This document shows, in pieces, positions 36,335 through 46,500 of a DNA stretch of 64,000 nucleotides (positions are counted from its first letter, which is position 1; the number at the start of each line of letters is the position of its first letter). The notes below the pieces were generated by a model. The model did not search any database, was not told where the DNA came from, and was given only the letters and a program-made list of their open reading frames with translations. The stretch lies in assembly GCF_000176035.2 (NCBI RefSeq), contig NC_015675.1, positions 5,026,001 to 5,090,000 on the forward strand. Direction: 5' to 3'. The translations under genes and the position numbers were made by a program. This stretch comes from Mesorhizobium opportunistum WSM2075 (lineage in GTDB: Bacteria; Pseudomonadota; Alphaproteobacteria; Rhizobiales; Rhizobiaceae).

Positions 36335-37030
36335 ATGATGGGCGACAGCGTCGAAAACGGCCCGCTGGTCATGGATCTGGCCTTTCCCTACCGGCTTCTA
36401 GGTGCCGGCGGGAGCCGCCGTGAATGCCTGTTCCTGCTCCATGGTTCCGGTGTCGACGAGACGACCCTGGTGCCGCTGGCGAGACAGATCGCGCCCGACG
36501 CCGTGCTGATCGCTGCGCGTGGCCGGATCCCCCAGGAGGACGGTTTTCGCTGGTTCGAGCGGATCACCCCGACGCGATTCGAACAGAAAAACATCGTTGC
36601 CGAAACTGCCGCTTTCGCGGCATTCGCCGGCGAAGCGGCCAAGCGCCATGGGCTTGAGCTCGCCCGGGCAACATTCCTCGGCTATTCGAACGGCGCCAAT
36701 CTGGTTTCAAGCCTGATGCTGCTGCATCCAGGCATCGTGCGCGGGGCGGCGCTGCTGAGGCCGATGCCTGTGCTCGAAATGCCTGAGCCCGAAATGCCTG
36801 TACTCGACCAGGCGCCGGCGGCGACCCTCATCGGGACACGAACGCTGATCATCGCCGGAGCAGCCGACGAGACCTACGGTCCCTTCGCGCCTGCACTGGT
36901 GACGCTGCTCAGCCGCCACGGCAGCGAGATCGACGCCCGGATCATTCCTTCGGGCCATGAAATCGGTGAGCCGGACGCGGCGATCGTCAAGCAATGGCTG
37001 GCGGGACAGGCGGCGATACAGCGAAGCTGA
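36335..37030 (+). CDS. Alpha/beta hydrolase, carboxylesterase/phospholipase type
   Basis: 231 aa serine hydrolase. Catalytic triad: Ser in FLGYSNGANLV (about residue 124), Asp in IAGAADETYGP and His in IPSGHEIGEPD; oxyanion LFLLHGSGVDET near residue 33. This pattern fits YpfH-like esterases. Two adjacent ATGs (36335 and 36338) are possible starts. A short duplicated stretch LEMPEPEMPVL sits after the catalytic Ser region, perhaps recent internal slippage. Cytoplasmic; substrate unknown. Confidence 0.87.
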   Translation: MMGDSVENGPLVMDLAFPYRLLGAGGSRRECLFLLHGSGVDETTLVPLARQIAPDAVLIAARGRIPQEDGFRWFERITPTRFEQKNIVAETAAFAAFAGEAAKRHGLELARATFLGYSNGANLVSSLMLLHPGIVRGAALLRPMPVLEMPEPEMPVLDQAPAATLIGTRTLIIAGAADETYGPFAPALVTLLSRHGSEIDARIIPSGHEIGEPDAAIVKQWLAGQAAIQRS

Positions 37031-37110
37031 GGGCTTCTGTCCCGAACGGTCAGAGTGTCGATCTGCGCTCGGCCGTGCGGGCCTGCGGAATCCGCGTGGA
37101 GAGCTAGCGC

Positions 37111-38499
37111 CTACCCCCGCCCCATCCTGTTCCAGGCATCAAGTCCGGCGATCTTGTAGGCCTCGGCAAGCGTCGGGTAGTTGAAGGTGTTGTTGACGAA
37201 GAAGTCGACCGTGCCGCCGAGATTTATCACCGCCTGGCCGATGTGGATGAGTTCGGTAGCGCCCTCGCCGACGATGTGCGCGCCGAGCAGGCGACGCGTC
37301 TCGATCGAGAACAACAATTTCAGGAAGCCGGTGTTGACGCCCATGATGTGGCCGCGTGACGTCTCGCGGAAGCGCGCCACGCCGACCTCGTAGGCGGCGC
37401 CACTCTCGCGCACCTGTTCCTCGGACTGGCCGACGGTCGAGATTTCCGGCACCGCATAGATGCCATAAGGGAATGTTTCCGGCGGCGGCGGCAATGCCAC
37501 GCCGAAGGCATGACAGGCGGCGACCCTGCCCTGCTCCATCGAGGTGGAGGCGAGGCTCGGAAAGCCGATGACGTCGCCAGCCGCGTAGATGTTCGGCACG
37601 CTGGTCTGGAAGGTCTGCGGGTCGACCTTGATGCGGCCTCGGGTATCGGCATCGATGCCGACCACATCCAGCCCCAGGCTGCCGACATTGCCGGTGCGGC
37701 CGGCGGCGTAGAGCACGACCTCGGAGCGAATGGTGCGGCCATCGGCCAGTTCTACCTCGGCGGCTTCCGGCCTGGAGCGGATTTCCTTCACCGCACTGCC
37801 CAGCCTTATCGTCATGCCACGATCACGCATCTGATGGATGAAATCGTCGACGATCTCGCGGTCGACGAAATCGAGGATGGAGCTGCGCGGCTCGACCAGC
37901 GTCACCGGCACGTCGAGAGCGGAAAAGATCGTGGCGTATTCGACACCGATGACGCCGGCGCCGATCACCGTCAGCGTGCGCGGCAAGCGGTCGAGTTCCA
38001 GCATCTCGTCGCTGTCGAAGACGCGGGTCTTGTCGAAGGGCACGTCGCGCGGCCGGTGCGGTCTGGTGCCGACCGCGATCAGCGCATTGGCGAAACCGAC
38101 TTCGCTGTAGTCGCCATTGTCGGTCGTCAGGCTGACCTTGTTTGGACCGAGAAATTTTACCGCGGCACGTGCGCTCTTGACCGTGTTGCGCATGAACTGG
38201 TGCTGCAGGACCTCGACCTCATGGTCGAGCGTCTTGTGCAGCCGCTCGACCAGGTCGCCGACCGAGATATCCTGCTTGACCCGGTAGCCGCGTCCATAAA
38301 AGCCGCGTTCGCGCCAGCCCGAGAGGTTGAGCACCGTTTCGCGCAGCGTCTTGGAAGGGATGGTGCCGGTGTGCACCGAGACGCCGCCAAGACGCCGGCC
38401 CCTATCGACCACCAGCACCGATTTGCCGAGCTTGGCGGACTGCACCGCGGCGCGGCGGCCGGAAGGGCCGCTGCCGATGACCAGCATGTCGTAGTCCAT
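37111..38499 (-). CDS. sthA: Soluble pyridine nucleotide transhydrogenase
   Basis: FAD enzyme transferring hydride between NADPH and NAD+ (462 aa). The ATG at 38499 (MDYDMLVIGSGPSGRRAAV) starts at the FAD-binding glycine motif. The region GGVSVHTGTIPSKTLRE lacks the CxxxxC redox disulfide of lipoamide dehydrogenase and glutathione reductase, which is diagnostic for SthA. A second Rossmann motif VIGAGVIGVEYATIF lies near residue 180. The dimer domain contains NYPTLAEAYKIAGLD near the end. Monocistronic. Confidence 0.94.
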   Translation of the reverse strand: MDYDMLVIGSGPSGRRAAVQSAKLGKSVLVVDRGRRLGGVSVHTGTIPSKTLRETVLNLSGWRERGFYGRGYRVKQDISVGDLVERLHKTLDHEVEVLQHQFMRNTVKSARAAVKFLGPNKVSLTTDNGDYSEVGFANALIAVGTRPHRPRDVPFDKTRVFDSDEMLELDRLPRTLTVIGAGVIGVEYATIFSALDVPVTLVEPRSSILDFVDREIVDDFIHQMRDRGMTIRLGSAVKEIRSRPEAAEVELADGRTIRSEVVLYAAGRTGNVGSLGLDVVGIDADTRGRIKVDPQTFQTSVPNIYAAGDVIGFPSLASTSMEQGRVAACHAFGVALPPPPETFPYGIYAVPEISTVGQSEEQVRESGAAYEVGVARFRETSRGHIMGVNTGFLKLLFSIETRRLLGAHIVGEGATELIHIGQAVINLGGTVDFFVNNTFNYPTLAEAYKIAGLDAWNRMGRG

Positions 38500-38709
38500 A
38501 GTGCCCCGTTCCCCTGCCCCTCGGCGCTTTGGTGCGCCGCAGCAAGCTAATGCCATTCGCGCGGCAAATTCAACCGGTTCGGCTTGCGCCAGACGCCGTT
38601 CCGTCCTCGCGCCCGCAATGAAGCCCGATCTTGATTCCGGCACAGGCCTTCACCATTTCATTGTCGGGCGGCCCGCAGCCTATGTCGGGCCCTGTTACGA
38701 GGAAATGAC

Positions 38710-39180
38710 ATGAACGCGCGCGTTCTCGACGGCGAAATCATCAACACCAGGCTCGATGATGTCAGGGCCTATGAAGGCGTGCGCACAAGGCGCATCCTGG
38801 CCTTCGTGCTCGACTATATCATGGTCGCGCTGCTCACCATTCCGTTCGCCATACTGGTGTTCTTCCTCGGGCTCTTGACCCTCGGCCTTGGCTGGGTGCT
38901 GTTTGGCGTCCTCGTGCCGGCCGTTGCCATCCTCTACATCTGGAACACGCTGGGCAGCACCGACCAGGCCACCACGGGCATGAAGATGATGGGCATCCGC
39001 CTCGACCGGCTCGACGGCAGGCCGATCGACGGCCTCACCGCGGTCGTCCATTCCGTGCTGTTCTGGGCCGGCAACGTCATCCTGTCGCCGCTCGTCCTGC
39101 TGGTGACCCTGTTTGCCGACCGCAAGCGCACGCTGCATGACCTTCTGCTCGGCACCGTGGTCAGCCGCACCGGCCGTTGA
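38710..39180 (+). CDS. RDD family membrane protein
   Basis: 156 aa. After a short cytoplasmic N-terminus the RDD-type segment TRRILAFVLDYIMVALL begins (residues 26-42), followed by two or three hydrophobic spans and the family's KMMGIRLDRLDG and DRKRTLHDLLLGTVV. GAGGAA precedes the ATG at 38710. Proposed roles for RDD proteins include transport, but for this gene nothing is known. It precedes bpt with a 138-bp gap. Confidence 0.87.
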   Translation: MNARVLDGEIINTRLDDVRAYEGVRTRRILAFVLDYIMVALLTIPFAILVFFLGLLTLGLGWVLFGVLVPAVAILYIWNTLGSTDQATTGMKMMGIRLDRLDGRPIDGLTAVVHSVLFWAGNVILSPLVLLVTLFADRKRTLHDLLLGTVVSRTGR

Positions 39181-39318
39181 CGGCATTTTCTGGAAGCGCT
39201 ACCGCCATATCGGCACAAATGTGAAGGCGTCTGTTCGCCCGTACCTTCACAATCCTGTTGAATTTTTCGCTTTCCGCGCCAAAGGTAGAGCGACTCGAAG
39301 GAGTGTTTCCAAGGCTCG

Positions 39319-40083
39319 ATGACGCAGCACCCGACCCAGTCGCCGCAGTTCTTCCTGACCGCGCCGTCGCCGTGCCCCTACCTCGACGGTCAGTTCGAGC
39401 GCAAGGTGTTCACGCATCTGGTCGGCGACAAGGCGTCGGAGATGAACGATCTCCTGACGCAAGGCGGCTTCCGGCGCTCGCAGAACATCGCCTACAGACC
39501 GGCCTGCGAGACCTGCCGCGCCTGCGTGTCCGTGCGCATCCTGGCCCAGGAATTCGTTGCCAGCCGCAACATGAAGCGCGTGCTGCAGCATAATTCCGAC
39601 CTCGTCGGCGCCATGCACAATGCCGAGCCCTCGACTGAACAATATTCACTGTTCCGCAGCTATCTCGATGCCCGCCACCGCCGCGGCGGCATGTCCGACA
39701 TGACGGTGCTCGACTACGCCATGATGGTCGAGGATACCCATGTCGACACCAAGGTGATCGAATACCGGCGGCGCGGCCCCGACACCTTCATCACAGGCAA
39801 GGGCCAGGGCGAACTCATCGCGGTGGCGCTCACCGACAAGATGGCCGACGGCCTGTCGATGGTCTATTCCTACTTCAATCCCGATTTCGAAAGCCGTTCG
39901 CTCGGCACGTTCATGATCCTCGACCACATCGCCCGCGCCAGGGCGATGGGCCTGCCCCATGTCTACCTCGGCTACTGGGTCAATGGCTCGCGCAAGATGA
40001 ATTATAAGATGCGCTTCATGCCGCAGGAGCATCTCGGCCCCAAGGGCTGGGAACGCTACATCAACGAAGCGGTTTCGCGCTGA
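39319..40083 (+). CDS. bpt: Aspartate/glutamate leucyl-tRNA-protein transferase
   Basis: Transfers leucine from Leu-tRNA to N-terminal Asp/Glu of proteins, creating a degradation signal for ClpAP (254 aa). The N-terminal ATE domain contains [13 protein letters not shown] and the cysteine pair [12 protein letters not shown]; the C-terminal ATE domain has [20 protein letters not shown] and [15 protein letters not shown]. Length and motifs fit Bpt rather than eukaryotic-type arginyltransferase. Confidence 0.93.
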   Translation: MTQHPTQSPQFFLTAPSPCPYLDGQFERKVFTHLVGDKASEMNDLLTQGGFRRSQNIAYRPACETCRACVSVRILAQEFVASRNMKRVLQHNSDLVGAMHNAEPSTEQYSLFRSYLDARHRRGGMSDMTVLDYAMMVEDTHVDTKVIEYRRRGPDTFITGKGQGELIAVALTDKMADGLSMVYSYFNPDFESRSLGTFMILDHIARARAMGLPHVYLGYWVNGSRKMNYKMRFMPQEHLGPKGWERYINEAVSR

Positions 40084-40211
40084 GTTTTTCCACGGTCCGC
40101 CCTTAAACTGTTTCAAGGCAGGGGATGCTGGTCTTTCAGCCGGTTGGCTGGAGAGAGTGCGCCATTGCACCAGCCGGCCGCCAGCCTGCATTTCATTGCG
40201 AAAGTTCCTGC

Positions 40212-41108
40212 ATGTCCTCTCATTACGATCACCAGAAAGGTCTTTTGATAACCGCCCTCGGCGGGCTCACGCTGACTGTCGATATACCGTTGATCCGCCT
40301 CGCCGACGGAGGCGCATGGACGATCATGCTGCTGCGCACCGGCACTACTTTCGTGGCGGCCATGGTCATCTGGTCGGTCTGGCGGGCACTCAGCCGAAGC
40401 GCCCCGCCGCTCATCCCCGGCTGGTCCGGCCTGATCGTGGCGATATGCTACGGGCTGACCGGGATCACCTTCGTCACCGCCGTCTACCACACCTCGACCG
40501 CCGACCTGGTGTTCATCCTGGCTTTCAACACCGTCTTCGCGGGCTTGCTATCTTGGATATTCCTGAGGGAAAGGCCACGGCTTGTGACCATCGCGGCGAT
40601 GGCGATCATGATCCTCGGCGTGCTGGTCATCGTCGGCGGCTCGGTCGGCACCGGCAAGCTGTTCGGCGATTTCATGGCGCTGTGCTCGGCCTTCTTCATC
40701 GCGGTGGCCATCACCATCTCGCGCGCCAGCGGCAAGGACATGGGATTCACCTCGCTCGTCGGCGTCCTTCTGCCGCTCGCGCTGGCGGTCTTCATGGTGT
40801 CAGGCGAAGGCTTTCATGTGAACGCGCCATGGTGGATCGTCTTCAACGGCGCCATCATCATGCCGATCTCGTTCTTCTGCCTCGCCGCCGGGCCGAAATA
40901 CATTTCAGGACCGGAGGTGGCGATGTTCTACCTGCTCGAAACCGTGCTGGCGCCGGTCTGGGTATGGATGATCTTTGCCGAGGCACCGACCCGCAACAGC
41001 CTGATCGGCGGCGCGATCCTGATCGTCACGCTGGTCGCGCACTCGCTCTGGCAGCTGCATGAAGGGCGCAAGCGCCGGGTCGATTTCGCGGTGCACCACC
41101 CGGTCTAG
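40212..41108 (+). CDS. EamA-family (DMT) transporter
   Basis: 298 aa with ten hydrophobic segments in two EamA repeats. The ATG at 40212 (MSSHYDHQKGLLITALGG) is placed directly before the first span; the longer frame from 40125 lacks hydrophobic sequence. Conserved pieces are PLIRLADGGAWTIMLLRTG and, in the first repeat end, VFILAFNTVFAGLLSWIFLRERP. Drug/metabolite exporter of unknown substrate. Convergent with the AI-2E transporter gene. Confidence 0.87.
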   Translation: MSSHYDHQKGLLITALGGLTLTVDIPLIRLADGGAWTIMLLRTGTTFVAAMVIWSVWRALSRSAPPLIPGWSGLIVAICYGLTGITFVTAVYHTSTADLVFILAFNTVFAGLLSWIFLRERPRLVTIAAMAIMILGVLVIVGGSVGTGKLFGDFMALCSAFFIAVAITISRASGKDMGFTSLVGVLLPLALAVFMVSGEGFHVNAPWWIVFNGAIIMPISFFCLAAGPKYISGPEVAMFYLLETVLAPVWVWMIFAEAPTRNSLIGGAILIVTLVAHSLWQLHEGRKRRVDFAVHHPV

Positions 41109-41143
41109 CGACAATTCGGCTTACGGCGCAAAGCCGGTCCTTA

Positions 41144-42385
41144 TCAGGCGCTGGCTTTCTTCGCCGCACTGGATTCCGGCAGGACTTCGATCTGCGGACC
41201 GGCCTCGATTTCGGCCGCCGAGTCGGCGGCCGTCTCGTCGGCCAGCTCCACCTCGCGCAGCCATTCGCGCCAGATCGCCACCAGCAGCGCCATCAGCACC
41301 GGTCCGATGAACAGGCCGAGGAAACCCATGGTCTTGACGCCGCCGATGAGGCCGAAAAAGGTCGGCAGGAAGGGTAGCTTTATCGGGCCGCCGACAAGCT
41401 TCGGGCGCAATGTCTTGTCGACGATGAACAGCTCGACCGCTCCCCACAGGAACAGCGCCAGGCCGGCCATCGGCGAGCCGCTGGCGGCGAGGTAGATCGA
41501 GACCAGCGTGAAGGACAGCGGTGCGCCGCCGGGTATCAGCGCCATGACGCCGGTCAGGGCGCCGAGCGTTACCGGGGATGGCACCCCGGCCAGCCAGTAG
41601 GCAATGCCCAGCACCAGCCCCTCGCCGATGGCGATAACGGTCATGCCGGTCACGGTCGAAGAAATCGTCGCCGGCACGACGCGCGAGATCCGCTCCCAGC
41701 GGGTCGGCAGGATGCGTTCGCCGAGCCGGTCGACCTGGCCGGCAAAGTGTTCGCCGTCGCGATAGGCGAAGAACAGCGCGATCATCATGAACAGCAGCGT
41801 CAGCAACAGCCCGAAAGCACTGCCGCCGGCGGCGAGCACGCCGCGATAGATGCTGCCGATATTGGCGCCGCTGATCAACTGGATCAGCTCGCCGATGCCG
41901 CCGGGATGGCCAAAATTGTCCGTCCATTGTTCGTTCAGCCACTCACCGATGACAGGCAGCGTAGCAATCCAGTGCGGTGTGGTGGCACCGTGCCGATTGG
42001 TCTCGATCGCCCAGCCGACCCACTCGCGCACCTCGTTGATGGCGTAGGTGCCGGCAAGCGCGATCGGTATGACCAGGAAGGCCAGGATGAACAGGATGGC
42101 AAAGGTGGCGGCAATGGTGCGGTTGCCGCCGACGCTGGCCAGCAGGCGCCGGTAGAGCGGCCAGCTTGCGAAGGCGATGACGAGCGCCGCCAGCACCGGG
42201 AAAAGGAAGCCGTGGAAGAAATAGACGCCGGCGGCGACGATCAGCACCAGCAGCCAGCGCGCCGCCGACAGCGGCGGAATGACCGCGGACCGCAGTGGCG
42301 TCGACAGGCCGAACAGGCGCTGCTGCCGTTCCGGTTTCTGGATTTTTGCTTCCTTCAAAACGCCCGTCTCTCCCAAGCACCCCAT
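41144..42385 (-). CDS. AI-2E family transporter
   Basis: 413 aa. The ATG at 42385 (MGCLGETGVLKEAKIQ) is the best of several in-frame starts; the frame further upstream runs through a palindromic repeat. About eight hydrophobic segments, with the family's GVMALIPGGAPLSFTLVSIYL and LRPKLVGGPIKLPFLPTFFG. An acidic C-terminal tail after residue 380 is cytoplasmic. Members include autoinducer-2 exporters and Na+/H+ antiporters, so the substrate is open. Confidence 0.87.
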   Translation of the reverse strand: MGCLGETGVLKEAKIQKPERQQRLFGLSTPLRSAVIPPLSAARWLLVLIVAAGVYFFHGFLFPVLAALVIAFASWPLYRRLLASVGGNRTIAATFAILFILAFLVIPIALAGTYAINEVREWVGWAIETNRHGATTPHWIATLPVIGEWLNEQWTDNFGHPGGIGELIQLISGANIGSIYRGVLAAGGSAFGLLLTLLFMMIALFFAYRDGEHFAGQVDRLGERILPTRWERISRVVPATISSTVTGMTVIAIGEGLVLGIAYWLAGVPSPVTLGALTGVMALIPGGAPLSFTLVSIYLAASGSPMAGLALFLWGAVELFIVDKTLRPKLVGGPIKLPFLPTFFGLIGGVKTMGFLGLFIGPVLMALLVAIWREWLREVELADETAADSAAEIEAGPQIEVLPESSAAKKASA

Positions 42386-42436
42386 TATGCACGGATATAG
42401 TGCAGCAATCGTGACGATACTCCAAATGAGTTGGGG

Positions 42437-42597
42437 GAGTGAGCGATCTCCCCCTCGAGGGGGAGATGGCCGGCAGGCCAGAGGGGTCGCCGCCCGTAAG
42501 GCGTTAGCCTCTTCTGTTAAAGCAGGAGGTTGCGTCCGGTCGAACCGACCCCCTCTGTCGCCTTCGGCGACGTCTCCCCCTCGAGGGTGGAGATCAG
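42437..42597. repeat. Inverted pair of RIME-like elements
   Basis: Left copy (about 42437-42490) has CTCCCCCTCGAGGGGGAG, GGCCGGCAGGCC and AGAGGGG; right copy (about 42547-42597) is inverted, with CGCCTTCGGCG in the middle. It lies between parC and the AI-2E gene, both on the minus strand, where it may reduce readthrough from parC. Confidence 0.85.
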
Positions 42598-42600
42598 CCG

Positions 42601-44853
42601 CTACCCAAACTTCCCCGTCCTCGGAAATCCCTTCGGCACCATCCGTCCGGCCGACGCGCGGGCGCCGATCCATTCGGCCAGTTCCTCGCGCGACCGGGTA
42701 AACGTGCGGTCGGCCGAATCCTGCCAGGACAGGCCGGTCTCCAGCGTGAACGGCTTTAGGTCGAGCAGGCCGCCATCCTTGTATTTCTGTAGCCGCACGC
42801 CTTTGCCGCGACCCATTTCCGGGATGTCTGAAAGCGCGAACACCAGCATCTTGCGGTTCTCGCCGACGATGGCGAGATGATCGCCGGTGAGCGGGACGCA
42901 GCGCTTGGCTTCGTCCGGCGCCTTGACGTTCATCACCTGCTTGCCCTTGCGGGTGTTGGCGACGACTTCCTCCTCCGGCACAATGAAGCCGTTGGCGTCA
43001 TAGGAGGCCAGCAACAGCTTGCGCTTGGGATCGTGGACGAAGGCGGTGACGATATCCTGGTCATTGTCCATGTCGACGATGATGCGGATCGGTTCGCCAT
43101 GGCCGCGCCCGCCCGGCAACCGGTCGGCGCCGATCGTGTAGAACTTGCCGCCGGTGGTGAACACCAGCACCTTGTCGGTGGTCTGGGCGTGGAAGGCGAG
43201 CTTGAGGCTGTCGCCCTCCTTGAAGGTCAACGTCGAGAGATCGGCCAGATGGCCCTTCATCGCCCGCAGCCAGCCCTTTTCCGAAACCACCACGGTGACC
43301 GGCTCGCGCTCGATCATGGCATGGGCGATGTCGGTCAGGTCGTGCTCGGGTGCATCGGCGAACTGGGTGCGGCGCTTGCCGAGCTCTGTCTCCGGGCCGA
43401 ACTTGTCCCGGATGCTGGTGACTTCCCACTTGATCGTCGACCATTGCTTGGCGTCGGACGCAAGCAATGCCTCGATCTGTTTCTTCTCGGTGGTGAGGCC
43501 GTCGAATTCCTTGCGGATCTCGAACTCCTCCAGCTTGCGCAGGGCGCGCAGGCGCATGTTGAGGATGGCTTCGGCCTGGGTGTCGGTGAGCGACCAGCGG
43601 GCCATCATCACCTGCTTGGGCTCATCCTCCTCGCGGATGATCTTGATCACCTCGTCGATGTTGAGATAGGCGATCAGATAGCCGGCGAGGATCTCCAGCC
43701 GTCTTTCGATCTCGCCCAGGCGATGCTTGGAGCGGCGGACGAGCACATCACGGCGATGGTCGAGCCATTCCTGCAGGACGCCCTTGAGCGACAGCACATT
43801 GGGCACCTTGCCGCGCGAAAGCACATTCATGTTGAGCGGGAAGCGGCTTTCGAGCTCGGTGAGCTTGAACAGCGATTCCATCAGGATGCCGGGATCGACC
43901 GATCGGCTCTTGGGCACCAGCACGACGCGGATGTCTTCGGCACTTTCGTCCCTGATGTCTTCGAGCAGCGGCAGTTTGCGGGCCATCAGCAACTCGGCGA
44001 TCTTCTCGATCAGCCGCGCCTTCTGCACGCCATAAGGGATTTCGGTGACGACGATGCTCCAGGTGCCCCTGCCCTGGTCTTCCTGGCTCCACCTGGAGCG
44101 GACACGAAAGCCGCCGCGGCCGGTTTCGTAGGCTTCGAGGATGGAGGCGCGGCTGTCGACGATGATGCCGCCGGTCGGGAAATCCGGACCCTGGACGAAA
44201 TCCATCAGCTTCGCCACCGGCGCGTCCCGGTGCTCGATCAGGTGAAGTGCGGCGTCGCAAAGTTCGGCTGCGTTGTGCGGGGGGATCGACGTCGCCATGC
44301 CGACGGCAATGCCCGACGAGCCATTGGCCAGGAGGTTCGGGAAAGCGCCGGGCAGCACGACCGGCTCCTCGTCCTCTTCATTGTAGGTCGGCCGGTAGTC
44401 GACAGCATCCTCGGTGATGCCGGCCAACAGCTCGGTCGCGACGTCGGTCATGCGCGCTTCGGTGTAACGCATGGCGGCGGCGTTATCGCCGTCGATGTTG
44501 CCGAAATTGCCCTGCCCGTCGACCAGCGGATAGCGCATCGAAAAATCCTGCGCCAGCCGCACCAGCGCGTCATAGATCGACTGGTCGCCATGCGGGTGGA
44601 ACTTGCCCATCACCTCGCCGACGATGCGGGCGCATTTGGCGAAGCCCTGGTCGGGGTTGAGCCGCAGCAGGCGCATGGCATGCATGATGCGGCGATGGAC
44701 CGGTTTCAGTCCGTCGCGCACGTCGGGCAGCGCCCGATGCATGATGGTCGACAGCGCATAGGCGAGATAGCGCTCTTCCAGCGCCTTCTTCAGGTCGACC
44801 GGTTCGATATGATCGCCACCGCCATTGTCAGGCGGCAAAAGCCTTTTTCCCAT
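42601..44853 (-). CDS. parC: DNA topoisomerase IV subunit A
   Basis: Decatenating type II topoisomerase subunit (750 aa), partner of ParE. N-terminal winged-helix region [20 protein letters not shown] is conserved; the active-site Tyr is in [13 protein letters not shown]. The quinolone-target region reads [18 protein letters not shown], so Gln stands where E. coli ParC has Ser80 and Asp where it has Glu84. The C-terminal half is a beta-pinwheel with repeated [16 protein letters not shown] blades. Chromosomal single gene; parE is outside the window. Confidence 0.96.
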   Translation of the reverse strand: MGKRLLPPDNGGGDHIEPVDLKKALEERYLAYALSTIMHRALPDVRDGLKPVHRRIMHAMRLLRLNPDQGFAKCARIVGEVMGKFHPHGDQSIYDALVRLAQDFSMRYPLVDGQGNFGNIDGDNAAAMRYTEARMTDVATELLAGITEDAVDYRPTYNEEDEEPVVLPGAFPNLLANGSSGIAVGMATSIPPHNAAELCDAALHLIEHRDAPVAKLMDFVQGPDFPTGGIIVDSRASILEAYETGRGGFRVRSRWSQEDQGRGTWSIVVTEIPYGVQKARLIEKIAELLMARKLPLLEDIRDESAEDIRVVLVPKSRSVDPGILMESLFKLTELESRFPLNMNVLSRGKVPNVLSLKGVLQEWLDHRRDVLVRRSKHRLGEIERRLEILAGYLIAYLNIDEVIKIIREEDEPKQVMMARWSLTDTQAEAILNMRLRALRKLEEFEIRKEFDGLTTEKKQIEALLASDAKQWSTIKWEVTSIRDKFGPETELGKRRTQFADAPEHDLTDIAHAMIEREPVTVVVSEKGWLRAMKGHLADLSTLTFKEGDSLKLAFHAQTTDKVLVFTTGGKFYTIGADRLPGGRGHGEPIRIIVDMDNDQDIVTAFVHDPKRKLLLASYDANGFIVPEEEVVANTRKGKQVMNVKAPDEAKRCVPLTGDHLAIVGENRKMLVFALSDIPEMGRGKGVRLQKYKDGGLLDLKPFTLETGLSWQDSADRTFTRSREELAEWIGARASAGRMVPKGFPRTGKFG

Positions 44854-45192
44854 GGGCTGGAACTAGCCGAGCGGGTGATTCGCGGCAAGTGGCGCGTGCC
44901 GGGCCAATCGACTTGCGTCCTTTGTGCAACATGAAGCCGAAAGGTCCGGCTTGCCGGCCAACATCAATCTGTTACACGCCGCATCTATTGCCAAGCGCGA
45001 CGGCGCTGCGTGACCCGCTCTTCACGCCAAATTCACCGCTTTAGACAATGACGTTCGGATCGGGTTTGCCTTTCGCCGCGATTTTTGACCAATGTGCCGG
45101 GGGATACGCCTTTTTCCCGTCCAGTTCGTCACGGAATGGTGATGGCGCAAAGAATTGAAAAACAATTTCAGAACACTCTCAGGGACCTTGTG
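44854..45192. other. 339-bp divergent intergenic region
   Basis: Between parC (minus) and the secreted-protein gene (plus). It must hold both promoters; several TTGAC-like and AT-rich stretches occur (for example near 45090) but none is clear enough to call. No repeat or RNA gene was found. Confidence 0.4.
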
Positions 45193-46383
45193 ATGACAAT
45201 CAACCGCTCAATTCTCCGGAAATTCGCTCTTTCGACCTTCTTGCTCACGCTGCCACTGAATGCGGCCCTGGCACAGGACGCCGCGGTCGCCGACCGGCTG
45301 AAGGCGGCGCTTTCCGCGCAGGGCGTCGACATCTCCTGGACCGGCGTGACCGGCGACAACACCAGCATGGTGCTGCAGGGCGTCGCGATCAAACCGGCTG
45401 CGGAAAAGGAAGCCCTGCCGATCGGCGACGTCAAGCTCGAGGGCGTCACCGAAGCCAATGGCGGCTATGACATCGCCACCGTGTCGACGTCGGCCTTCGA
45501 ACACAGCAAGGATGGCGTCACCCTCAATCTCAGCCCCTTCGTCATCCATGACATGACGGTTCCGGCCGATGGCTCCACCGGCCCGCTGGGCTCGCTGATG
45601 ATGTACAAATCCGCCGAACTCGAAAACATGACCGTCAAGGTCGCCGACAAGACCGCCTTCTCGATGGACGGCCTTGCCATCGAGATCACGCCGCCGGCGG
45701 ACGGCAAGGCGATGGAATTCACCGGCACCACGGAAAAGTTCAATGCGGACCTGACGCTGGTCGACGATCCCAAGTCGAAGGAAGTCATCAACGCTCTCGG
45801 CTACCAGAATATCTCGGGCAATCTCGAAATGGCCGGCACCTGGCAGCCCTCGGATGGCAAGATCGAACTGTCGAAATATGACATTTCCGTCGAGAATGCC
45901 GGAACGCTCGGCATGACCTTCGACCTCGGCGGCTACACGATGGACTTCGTCAAGTCGCTGCAGGAGATGCAGAAGAAGATGGCCGCGCAGCCCGAAGGCG
46001 CCGACAATTCCGCGCAGGGCATGGCCATGCTCGGCCTGTTGCAGCAGCTTTCGTTCAACAGCGCCTCGATCCGCTTCGACGACGATTCGCTGACCAACAA
46101 GGTGCTGGAATATGTCGGCAAGCAGCAGGGCATGTCGGCCAAGGACATCGCCAACCAGGCCAAGGCAATCGTGCCGTTCGGCATGGCGCAGCTCAACAAT
46201 CCGGAACTGACGGCGCAGGTGACGGCAGCCGTCGGCAAGTATCTCGACGACCCGAAGAGCCTCGAAATCTCGGCCGAGCCGCCGGCATCGGTGCCGTTCG
46301 CGCTGATCATGGCGGGCGCCATGTCCAACCCGCTCGACCTGCCGAAGACGCTGGGCGTCAGCGTCAAGGCGAACGAAGACTGA
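45193..46383 (+). CDS. Exported protein of unknown function
   Basis: 396 aa. The ATG at 45193 (MTINRSILRKFALSTFLLTL) starts a signal peptide ending ALAQ; AGGGA is upstream. The earlier frame from 45085 lacks sense as signal. The mature protein is rich in beta-prone stretches with repeated phrases such as NTSMVLQGVAIKP, VKLEGVTEANGG and YDISVENAGTLGMTFDLGG, as in periplasmic proteins of the AsmA/translocation-module kind or DUF945, but I cannot name a family with confidence. A clean terminator follows. Confidence 0.8.
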   Translation: MTINRSILRKFALSTFLLTLPLNAALAQDAAVADRLKAALSAQGVDISWTGVTGDNTSMVLQGVAIKPAAEKEALPIGDVKLEGVTEANGGYDIATVSTSAFEHSKDGVTLNLSPFVIHDMTVPADGSTGPLGSLMMYKSAELENMTVKVADKTAFSMDGLAIEITPPADGKAMEFTGTTEKFNADLTLVDDPKSKEVINALGYQNISGNLEMAGTWQPSDGKIELSKYDISVENAGTLGMTFDLGGYTMDFVKSLQEMQKKMAAQPEGADNSAQGMAMLGLLQQLSFNSASIRFDDDSLTNKVLEYVGKQQGMSAKDIANQAKAIVPFGMAQLNNPELTAQVTAAVGKYLDDPKSLEISAEPPASVPFALIMAGAMSNPLDLPKTLGVSVKANED

Positions 46384-46407
46384 TCGAAGTTAGCTCAAGA
46401 TACGAAA

Positions 46408-46437
46408 ATAGCCCGGCAGCGATGCCGGGCTATTTTT
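46408..46437 (+). terminator. Rho-independent terminator
   Basis: ATAGCCCGGCA / TGCCGGGCTAT, 11 pairs with a four-base loop, then TTTTTT. Directly after the exported-protein gene; AT-rich on the other side too, so it may also serve aspS. Confidence 0.88.
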
Positions 46438-46500
46438 TGGATTATCGACTCGAAAGAATCGGTTCGGGCGGTTCTTTAAAGTGCCACCCGAAGCTTCCGA

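Noticed and set aside
36766..36810. Repeat LEMPEPEMPVL in the esterase as sign of frameshift
   Set aside because: The frame is intact on both sides and the catalytic triad is complete; a small in-frame duplication is the simpler reading.
42877..44934. 685-codon plus-strand frame opposite parC
   Set aside because: Antisense of parC with no recognisable protein; parC motifs are complete on the minus strand.
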